Assembly: GCA_011620245.1 (NCBI GenBank)
Contig: WOZN01000420.1
Span: 1-11,198 of the forward strand
Direction: 5' to 3'
Length of the DNA stretch: 11,198 nt
Source of the DNA: Acidovorax sp.
GTDB taxonomy: Bacteria; Pseudomonadota; Gammaproteobacteria; Burkholderiales; Burkholderiaceae_C
This document shows positions 5,346-11,198 of the stretch, one piece after another. Within the stretch, counting starts at the first letter, position 1. Every line of letters starts with the position of its first letter. The notes under the pieces were generated by a model. The model ran no database searches. It had not been told where the DNA came from and saw only the letters and a program-made list of their open reading frames with translations. The position numbers were made by a program, and so were the translations under genes.

Positions 5346-6875
5346 ATGCGCAAACCCGAAGGCCCGTCGGCGTCTACGCTCCGGCAGCCCGTGAATGCCC
5401 CATCCGACGCCACCAGCCCCGCGCCGCTCGAATCCTTGCGGCGCGCGCGCGAGCAGCGCGCGCGTGTGGGGCTGAACCTGTTCTGGCGCACCTTCTTTCT
5501 GCTGGCGCTGCTGCTGATAGGCTGCATCCTGGCTTGGCTGCAGACGCTGCGCGCCCTGGAATTCGAGCCGCGCACGCTGCACACGGCCCAGCAGATAGCC
5601 TCGCTGGTCAACCTCAGCCGCGCGGCCCTGGTGCACGCTGATGCCATCGCGCGCGTGTCGCTCATCAAGACCATGGCCGACCAGGAGGGAGTGCGCATCC
5701 TGCCGCGCGAGCCGGGCGACAAATTCACATTGCTCGACAACACCACGCTGGGCAACCGCCTCACCGACGAACTCACCAAGCGCCTGGGCCCGGACACCAT
5801 CGTGGCCCAGAACGTCAACGGCGAAAACGGCCTGTGGGTCGGCTTCAACATCAATGGCGACCCCAACTGGCTGCTGATGGACCGCTCGCGCTTCAGCCCG
5901 GCCGGCGGTCGCACCTGGCTGATCTGGCTGATCACGGTAGGCGCCCTGTCCCTGGCCGGCGCCGCCGCCATTGCGCGGCTGATCAACCAGCCGCTCAAGC
6001 AGCTGTCGTATGCCGCCAACCGCGTGCGCGATGGCGACTTTGCCGCCAGCCGTCTGGATGAAGAAGCGGTGACCAGCGAAATCCGCGAGGTGAACATCGG
6101 CTTCAACCGCATGGCGCAAAAACTCGCCAAGCTGGAGCAGGACCGTGCCGTCATGCTGGCCGGCATCTCGCACGACCTGCGCACGCCCCTGGCGCGGCTG
6201 CGGCTCGAAACCGAAATGAGCGTGGTAGACGAAATTGCACGCGAACACATGGTGGCCGACATCGTGCAGCTCGATGCCACCATCGACAAATTCCTGGATT
6301 ACGCCCGCCCCGACCATGTCACGCTCGCCCCCGTCAACCTGCACGGCGTGGTGTCGTCCTGTGTCTATGCGGTGCAGGACCACCGCGAGCTGCAGATCAC
6401 CATGGCCATTCCCGAAGACCTGAATGTGCTGGCCGACGAGGTGGAGCTCGCCCGCGTGATCTCCAACCTGCTGGAGAACGCGCGCCGCTACGGCAAGACG
6501 GTGGACACTGCCGTCACCCATGTGGACATCGCAGCCAAGGGCCGCGAAAACTGGGTGCTGATCAAGGTGCGCGACCACGGCCCCGGCGTGCCGCCCGAGC
6601 AGTTGTCCAACCTGACCAAGCCGTTCTTTCGCGGTGATTCAGCGCGCACGGCAGCCGCAGGTGCCGGACTGGGCCTGTCGATCGTGGACAAGACGGTGCA
6701 ACGCATGGGCGGCATCTTTGCGCTGGCCAACTCCAGCACCGGCGGCCTGGTGGCCCATATCCAGCTGCAGCGGGCCATCAACATGCCCGATGGCGAAGAC
6801 CCCAAGCAACGTCTGCAGCGGCCCGCCATCAAGCGGCAACTTCCGCGCCGCCGGGCCGAGGGGCACATGGACTGA
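5346..6875 (+). CDS. envZ: EnvZ-type membrane sensor histidine kinase
   Basis: This 509-residue inner-membrane sensor kinase and phosphatase is the partner of the OmpR-type regulator encoded 7 bases upstream. A polar N-terminal tail (1-42) precedes transmembrane segment 1 (about 44-66). A periplasmic region of about 120 residues follows, then transmembrane segment 2 (about 190-211), HAMP (about 212-264), the dimerisation/phospho-acceptor domain with H276 in GISHDLRTPLARLRLETEM, and an ATPase domain with the N box NLLENA (374-379), DHGPGV (410-415), KPFFRG (425-430) and GAGLGL (439-444). The HDLRT sequence is the form seen in EnvZ, where the Thr serves phosphatase activity. A basic tail of about 30 residues (480-509) extends beyond the ATPase core. 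The start is the first ATG after the ompR stop; its ribosome binding site is weak, consistent with coupling. The signal sensed is unknown. Confidence 0.92.
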   Translation: MRKPEGPSASTLRQPVNAPSDATSPAPLESLRRAREQRARVGLNLFWRTFFLLALLLIGCILAWLQTLRALEFEPRTLHTAQQIASLVNLSRAALVHADAIARVSLIKTMADQEGVRILPREPGDKFTLLDNTTLGNRLTDELTKRLGPDTIVAQNVNGENGLWVGFNINGDPNWLLMDRSRFSPAGGRTWLIWLITVGALSLAGAAAIARLINQPLKQLSYAANRVRDGDFAASRLDEEAVTSEIREVNIGFNRMAQKLAKLEQDRAVMLAGISHDLRTPLARLRLETEMSVVDEIAREHMVADIVQLDATIDKFLDYARPDHVTLAPVNLHGVVSSCVYAVQDHRELQITMAIPEDLNVLADEVELARVISNLLENARRYGKTVDTAVTHVDIAAKGRENWVLIKVRDHGPGVPPEQLSNLTKPFFRGDSARTAAAGAGLGLSIVDKTVQRMGGIFALANSSTGGLVAHIQLQRAINMPDGEDPKQRLQRPAIKRQLPRRRAEGHMD

Positions 6876-6914
6876 GTCCCGTCGGGCACACGGCCAGAAC
6901 CGCCGGCGGCACGC

Positions 6915-6969
6915 GGCGATCATTGCCTTTTCAGAACGTGTTCACGATCTCGGATCCGGCGTGATCGCC
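6915..6969. repeat. Inverted repeat between the convergent envZ and ispF genes
   Basis: GGCGATCA (6915-6922) and TGATCGCC (6962-6969) are perfect 8-base complements with a 39-base spacer. Inside it a smaller hairpin is possible: TCACG (6942-6946) with CGTGA (6960-6964) around the palindrome CGGATCCG. No T-run follows in either direction, so it is not a classical intrinsic terminator. It could still help separate the converging transcripts. The rest of the 147-bp gap shows nothing else I can support. Confidence 0.35.
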
Positions 6970-7022
6970 AGGGCGCGGCGTTCGCGAACCGCCCCGCCCG
7001 CCCGCCACCCACGCATGCACTG

Positions 7023-7502
7023 TCAGGCCTTGAACAGCAACGCCACCGCCCGCGCCTCCATGGCCAGCCCCTGGCCCACGGGGCCCAGGCGTTCGGCGGT
7101 CTTGGCCTTGACGTTCACCTGCGCTTCGCCCACGCCCACAGCAGCCGCGATACACCGGCGCATGGCAGGAATATGGGCGGCAAGGCGCGGCGCCTGCGCC
7201 ACCACCGTGCTGTCGATGTTGCCAATCTCGTAGCCCGCCGCACGCACCCGGCGCGCCGCCTCTGCCAGCAGCACGCCCGAGTCGGCGCCGCGAAATGCTG
7301 CGTCGGTGTCCGGAAAATGGCTGCCGATATCACCCAGGGCAGCCGCCCCCAGCAAGGCATCGGTGATGGCATGCAGCAGCACATCCGCATCCGAATGGCC
7401 CAGCAGGCCCATGGAATGGGCGATTTCCACACCGCCAATCACCAGCCGGCGCCCGGGCACCAGCGCGTGCACGTCCCAGCCTTCGCCAATCCTGAAATTC
7501 AT
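7023..7502 (-). CDS. ispF: IspF, 2-C-methyl-D-erythritol 2,4-cyclodiphosphate synthase
   Basis: This 159-residue enzyme converts 4-diphosphocytidyl-2-C-methyl-D-erythritol 2-phosphate to the cyclic diphosphate with release of CMP, in the MEP isoprenoid pathway; it acts as a cytoplasmic trimer. Metal ligands are visible as D10 and H12 in GWDVHAL and H44 in [10 protein letters not shown]. Other family signatures are [24 protein letters not shown] and, near the end, [11 protein letters not shown] with [12 protein letters not shown]. Length equals that of E. coli IspF (159). The start at 7502 is chosen because AAGGTGA (7513-7507) is a good ribosome binding site with 7 bases from its AGG core to the ATG. 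The ispD stop lies 26 bases upstream, so the two are co-transcribed, with IspD supplying the substrate of the intervening kinase IspE, which is not in this window. Confidence 0.97.
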   Translation of the reverse strand: MNFRIGEGWDVHALVPGRRLVIGGVEIAHSMGLLGHSDADVLLHAITDALLGAAALGDIGSHFPDTDAAFRGADSGVLLAEAARRVRAAGYEIGNIDSTVVAQAPRLAAHIPAMRRCIAAAVGVGEAQVNVKAKTAERLGPVGQGLAMEARAVALLFKA

Positions 7503-7528
7503 CGAATCACCTTCGCCCGCGAGGGCCC

Positions 7529-8374
7529 TCAAAACATGGTCTTTTTGTCAAATGCCGGCGCCGCCTGCCCGCGCGCGCCACCAAAGCGATCGAGCGTGGC
7601 GCCGTGCGCCCGCTGCGCCAGCACGGCGGCCGCCAGGGCAAAATCGTCCGGGTAGGTCACCTTGAAATTTTGCGCCCCGCCCGGCACCAGCCGCGGGTGC
7701 AGGCCCATTGCCTCCATGGCACTGGCTTCGTCGGTGGCGCCCGAGCCCACATGCTCGATGGCTGCCTTGAGCGGTCCCATGCGGAACATCTGCGGTGTCT
7801 GCGCCAGCCATTTGTCGCTGCGGTCCACGGTGGAGGCCACGCGCACGCCACCGGGTCCGTCAATCGATGTTTTAAGCGTGTCGGACAGTTTGTGCGCCAG
7901 CAGGCCGCCCACGCCGTCGTGCTGGCAGGTGTCGATCAGGGTGTCGATCTGCGCGGACGTCACCAGGCAGCGCGCGGCGTCATGCACCAGCACCCAGTCG
8001 TCGAGCCTGGCCCCGCGCTCCATGAGGGCGCGCAAGCCGCCCAGCACGGTATCCGCACGCGTGGGCCCGCCGCATTCCACCGTGAAAAACGCGGGGTGGG
8101 CGTAGGCGTCCAGAAAATGGTCCCCCGGCGCCACCGCCACCAGCGTGCCCAGCAAACGGCCCACGCCCGCAAAGGCCGCCAGGGTGTGCATGACCATGGG
8201 GTGCCCTGCCACCAGGTGGTATTGCTTGGGCAGGGCCGGGGCCGCCGATGCCGCGCCGGACGCGGCGTCAGGGGGCACGGCGCGCAAGCCCATGCCCGCA
8301 CAGGGCACCAGCGCCCAGAAACGCCCCTGGGCGGACAAGGGGGCAAGTGGTGGTTGCAGCAGCGGAGCAGTCAT
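7529..8374 (-). CDS. ispD: IspD, 2-C-methyl-D-erythritol 4-phosphate cytidylyltransferase
   Basis: This 281-residue enzyme joins CTP and 2-C-methyl-D-erythritol 4-phosphate to give CDP-methylerythritol, the third step of the MEP pathway. Visible motifs: the CTP-binding loop PCAGMGLRA (24-32), PKQY (49-52), [13 protein letters not shown] (102-114), VLVHDAARC (128-136), R185 in VDRSDKW, TPQMF (193-197), TDEASAM (214-220) and [13 protein letters not shown] (236-248). It is longer than E. coli IspD (236). About 12 extra Ala/Pro-rich residues sit between the glycine loop and PKQY, there is an N-terminal extension of about 20 residues, and a tail of about 28 residues follows the normal end. The ATG at 8374 lies 18 bases from the only Shine-Dalgarno-like sequence and overlaps a tiny upstream frame. 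The gene is upstream of ispF in an operon and divergent from mfd. Confidence 0.95.
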   Translation of the reverse strand: MTAPLLQPPLAPLSAQGRFWALVPCAGMGLRAVPPDAASGAASAAPALPKQYHLVAGHPMVMHTLAAFAGVGRLLGTLVAVAPGDHFLDAYAHPAFFTVECGGPTRADTVLGGLRALMERGARLDDWVLVHDAARCLVTSAQIDTLIDTCQHDGVGGLLAHKLSDTLKTSIDGPGGVRVASTVDRSDKWLAQTPQMFRMGPLKAAIEHVGSGATDEASAMEAMGLHPRLVPGGAQNFKVTYPDDFALAAAVLAQRAHGATLDRFGGARGQAAPAFDKKTMF

Positions 8375-8385
8375 GTGGCGCTCAT
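8371..8385 (-). other. Possible four-codon leader frame overlapping the ispD start
   Basis: ATG AGC GCC ACA TGA (8385-8371) ends in a TGA that shares ATGA with the ispD start codon. GGGAGA (8398-8393) lies 7 bases before this ATG, well placed for it, but 18 bases from the ispD ATG. Ribosomes could therefore load here, terminate, and reinitiate at ispD. This is seen only as sequence arrangement; it may be chance. Confidence 0.3.
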
Positions 8386-8387
8386 TC

Positions 8388-8393
8388 TAAAAT
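8388..8393 (+). promoter_or_regulatory. Possible -10 box of mfd
   Basis: TAAAAT (5 of 6 to the -10 consensus) lies in the 96-bp region between the divergent ispD and mfd genes. No convincing -35 box is found 16-18 bases upstream. If used, transcription would start near 8400, giving a leader of about 70 nt. I find no clear rival promoter for ispD in the same gap. Confidence 0.3.
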
Positions 8394-8470
8394 CTCCCAT
8401 TGCCTACCCATCCGACCCGTGCACGCTTCGCGCCCCAGGGGATGCGGCAGGCCCAGACGATACCGTCCGC

Positions 8471-11198
8471 ATGGAACTGCCAAAACTCTCTCCCGGAAAA
8501 CGTTTCACCCTGCCCCGCCCCGTGGGCAGCGCCGATGCCCTGCTGCTGGCCCGCCTGGCCGAACGCGACAAGGCTGGCGGCCGCACGACCGCCATCGTCA
8601 CGGCCGACGCCACCGATGCGCAACGCCTCATCGAGGAAATGGCGTTCTTCGCGCCCACGCTGCGCTGCGCGCTGTTCCCCGACTGGGAGACGCTGCCCTA
8701 CGACACCTTCTCGCCGCACCAGGATTTGATCAGCGAGCGGCTGGCCACGCTGTGGCGCATCAGCCAGAAGGATGGTGCAACGGGGGCGGACGTGGTGCTG
8801 GTGCCCGCCACCACGGCGCTGTACCGCCTCGCACCGCCGTCGTTCCTGGCGGGCTACACCTTTCACTTCCAGGTCAAGCAAAAGCTCGACGAAGCCAAGT
8901 TCAAGGCCCAGCTCACGCTGGCGGGCTATAGCCACGTCTCGCAGGTGGTGAGCCCCGGCGAATACGCGGTGCGCGGCGGGCTGATCGACCTCTTTCCCAT
9001 GGGCTCGCCCGTGCCCTACCGCGTGGACCTGTTCGACGACGAGATCGACTCCATCCGCACCTTCGACCCCGACAGCCAGCGCAGCCTGTACCCCGTGTCC
9101 GAGGTACGCCTGCTGCCGGGGCGCGAGTTCCCCATGGACGATGCGGCGCGCGCCAAATTCCGCAGCCGCTGGCGCGAGATGCTGGAGGGCGACCCCACCA
9201 AGAGCCGCATCTACAAGGACATGGGCAACGGCGTGGCCGCGGCGGGCATCGAGTACTACCTGCCGCTGTTCTTCGACGAAACGGCCACCGTGTTCGACTA
9301 TCTTGGAAGCGAGGCCACCGTGGTGCTGCACGGCGACCTGGAGCCGGCCTTCCAGCGCTTCTGGCAGGACACCAAAGACCGCTTCCGCCTGATCCAGGGC
9401 GACCCGGAGCGCCCCGCGCTGCCGCCAGAGTCGCTGTTCCTGTCCATCGACCAGTTCTACACACGCGCCAACCTGCATGCGCAGCTGTCCCTGCGCCCAG
9501 GCGTGGAAGACATTGCCGACAACCCACAATTCCAGAAACTGGGCGATTTGTCCGTGCTGCGCGGCGCCGAAGACCCGCTGGCCCGCCTGCACGCCCACAT
9601 CCGCAATACGCAGCACCGCGTGCTGCTGCTGGCCGAAAGCGATGGCCGGCGCGAGAGCCTGCTGGACTTTTTACGCGCTTCGCAACTGAACCCGCCGGCT
9701 TTCGACTCGCTGGCCGCGTTCCAGGGCGATGCCGCCGAGAAGGTGGGCATTGCCACGGCGGCGCTCAACGTGGGCTTCAGCTGGATCGAGGATGGCATCG
9801 ACTTCGTGACCGAGACCGAGCTTTTCGCCGCCGGCCCCACCACGCGCCGGCGCAAGAAGCAAGAGCAGGTGAGCGATGTAGAAGCGCTCATCAAGGACCT
9901 GTCGGAACTCAACTTGGGCGACCCCGTGGTGCACAGCGCGCACGGCATCGGCCGCTACCGGGGCCTCGTCAACATGGATGTGGGCAACAGGAACCCCGAT
10001 GGCACGCCCGCGCTGCAGGAGTTTTTGCACCTCGAATATGCCGACAAGGCCGTGCTCTACGTGCCCGTGAGCCAGCTGCAGCTGATCAGCCGCTACACGG
10101 GCGTCTCCGCCGACGAGGCGCCGCTGCACAAGCTGGGCAGCGGCCAGTGGGAGAAGGCCAAGCGCAAGGCGGCAAGCCAGGTGCGCGACTCCGCCGCCGA
10201 GCTGCTCAACATCTACGCCCGCCGCGCCGCGCGCGAAGGCCATGCGTTCCGCTACTCGCCGCAGGACTATGAGGCCTTCGCCAACGACTTCGGCTTCGAG
10301 GAAACGGCCGACCAGAACGCCGCCATCCACGCCGTCATCCAGGACATGATCAGCCCCCGCCCCATGGACCGCCTGGTCTGCGGCGACGTGGGCTTCGGCA
10401 AGACCGAAGTGGCCCTGCGCGCGGCCTTCGTGGCCGTCACGGGCGGCAAGCAGGTGGCCTTTCTTGCGCCCACCACGCTGCTGGCCGAGCAGCATTACCA
10501 GACGCTGGTGGACCGCTTTGCCAAGTGGCCGGTCAAGATCGCCGAGGTCTCGCGCTTTCGCTCGGGCAAGGAGATCAACGCCGCGCTCAAGGGCATCGGC
10601 GACGGCACGGTGGACATCGTGGTGGGCACGCACAAGCTGCTCAGCGAATCCACCAAGTTCCACAACCTGGGCCTGCTCATCATCGACGAGGAGCACCGCT
10701 TCGGCGTGCGCCACAAGGAGCAGATGAAGGCCCTGCGCGCCGAGGTGGACGTGCTCACGCTCACCGCCACGCCCATCCCGCGCACGCTGGGCATGGCGCT
10801 CGAAGGCCTGCGCGACCTGAGCGTGATAGCGACCGCGCCCCAGCGGCGCCTGGCCATCAAGACCTTCGTGCGCAACGAGGGCACGGGCGTGATCCGCGAG
10901 GCGGTGCTGCGCGAGTTGAAGCGCGGCGGGCAGTGCTACTTTCTGCACAACGAGGTGGAGACCATCGAAAACCGCCGCCAGAAGCTCGAAGAAATATTGC
11001 CCGAGGCCCGCATCGCCGTGGCCCACGGCCAGATGCCCGAGCGCGAGCTCGAGCGCGTGATGCGCGACTTCGTGGCCCAGCGCTACAACATCCTGCTGTG
11101 TTCGACCATCATCGAGACCGGCATCGACGTGCCCACGGCCAATACCATCGTCATCAGCCGCGCCGACAAGTTCGGCCTGGCGCAGCTGCACCAGTTGC
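8471..11198 (+). CDS. mfd: Mfd, transcription-repair coupling factor, 3' end beyond the window
   Basis: Mfd displaces RNA polymerase stalled at lesions and recruits UvrA. 909 codons are present of an expected 1150 or so, open to the window edge. The N-terminal UvrB-like region (from about residue 5) starts LPKLSPGKRFTLPRP and includes FPDWETLPYD and SQVVSPGEYAVRGGLIDLFP. The RNA polymerase-interacting CarD-like domain begins near 482 (GDPVVHSAHGIGRYRGL). The helicase core has Walker A GDVGFGKT (638-645, K644), GTHKLLSE, DEEH (739-742) and LTATPIPRTLGMALEG; STIIETGIDVPTANT precedes the last visible residues, FGLAQLHQL, just before the expected motif VI. The missing part should hold motif VI and the autoinhibitory C-terminal domain. 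The start at 8471 gives the family's usual N-terminus, though no strong ribosome binding site precedes it. No frameshift is seen. Confidence 0.97.
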   Translation, partial: MELPKLSPGKRFTLPRPVGSADALLLARLAERDKAGGRTTAIVTADATDAQRLIEEMAFFAPTLRCALFPDWETLPYDTFSPHQDLISERLATLWRISQKDGATGADVVLVPATTALYRLAPPSFLAGYTFHFQVKQKLDEAKFKAQLTLAGYSHVSQVVSPGEYAVRGGLIDLFPMGSPVPYRVDLFDDEIDSIRTFDPDSQRSLYPVSEVRLLPGREFPMDDAARAKFRSRWREMLEGDPTKSRIYKDMGNGVAAAGIEYYLPLFFDETATVFDYLGSEATVVLHGDLEPAFQRFWQDTKDRFRLIQGDPERPALPPESLFLSIDQFYTRANLHAQLSLRPGVEDIADNPQFQKLGDLSVLRGAEDPLARLHAHIRNTQHRVLLLAESDGRRESLLDFLRASQLNPPAFDSLAAFQGDAAEKVGIATAALNVGFSWIEDGIDFVTETELFAAGPTTRRRKKQEQVSDVEALIKDLSELNLGDPVVHSAHGIGRYRGLVNMDVGNRNPDGTPALQEFLHLEYADKAVLYVPVSQLQLISRYTGVSADEAPLHKLGSGQWEKAKRKAASQVRDSAAELLNIYARRAAREGHAFRYSPQDYEAFANDFGFEETADQNAAIHAVIQDMISPRPMDRLVCGDVGFGKTEVALRAAFVAVTGGKQVAFLAPTTLLAEQHYQTLVDRFAKWPVKIAEVSRFRSGKEINAALKGIGDGTVDIVVGTHKLLSESTKFHNLGLLIIDEEHRFGVRHKEQMKALRAEVDVLTLTATPIPRTLGMALEGLRDLSVIATAPQRRLAIKTFVRNEGTGVIREAVLRELKRGGQCYFLHNEVETIENRRQKLEEILPEARIAVAHGQMPERELERVMRDFVAQRYNILLCSTIIETGIDVPTANTIVISRADKFGLAQLHQL

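Noticed and set aside
4583..6289. A 568-codon open frame on the minus strand opposite ompR and envZ.
   Set aside because: It is a shadow of GC-rich coding sequence. The plus-strand frames carry complete, ordered response-regulator and kinase motifs, while the minus-strand translation has none.
9671..11191. A 506-codon open frame on the minus strand opposite mfd, and a similar one at 8387-9616.
   Set aside because: The plus strand holds an unbroken Mfd with all expected helicase motifs. The opposite translations are rich in Ala, His, Leu and Gly, typical of antisense frames in high-GC genes.
1..11198. A novel defence, mobile or biosynthetic system.
   Set aside because: All intact genes belong to known core families apart from the hydrolase and SIMPL protein, whose roles are unclear. 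There are no transposase, integrase, toxin or repeat-spacer signatures, and the only decayed gene is a metabolic dehydrogenase.

Overview
The window is ordinary high-GC chromosomal DNA from a betaproteobacterium. Gene content, codon use and a dispersed hairpin repeat that I associate (from memory) with Comamonadaceae suggest an Acidovorax/Comamonas-like organism. All intact genes are housekeeping or core regulatory genes. I see no phage, plasmid, insertion sequence, CRISPR array, toxin-antitoxin or defence locus, and no candidate for a new multi-gene system.

Layout. The left edge cuts a tRNA-Val(GAC) gene read leftward, with a good promoter just upstream. Next come two leftward genes whose stop and start codons overlap in ATGA: an alpha/beta hydrolase followed by relA, the synthetase-only (p)ppGpp enzyme of the stringent response. 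A gene graveyard at about 3.4-3.65 kb holds a 42-codon remnant of a 3-hydroxybutyrate dehydrogenase gene with a large in-frame internal deletion, a bidirectional terminator-like hairpin and one copy of the dispersed repeat. A leftward gene for an exported SIMPL/DUF541 protein follows; the hydrophobic core of its signal peptide is encoded by a second copy of the same repeat. Across a 217-bp divergent intergenic region with nested symmetric and direct repeats lies a rightward ompR-envZ type two-component pair. It converges on a leftward ispD-ispF operon of the methylerythritol phosphate (MEP) isoprenoid pathway. Divergent from ispD is mfd, the transcription-repair coupling factor, which runs off the right edge.

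How the parts relate. RelA makes the alarmone, EnvZ/OmpR senses the envelope, IspD and IspF supply isoprenoid precursors, and Mfd clears stalled RNA polymerase for repair; these act independently. The points most worth a second look are the deleted dehydrogenase remnant, the repeat recruited into a signal peptide, the symmetric TGTWACA-containing region between the SIMPL gene and ompR, and a possible four-codon leader frame overlapping the ispD start.
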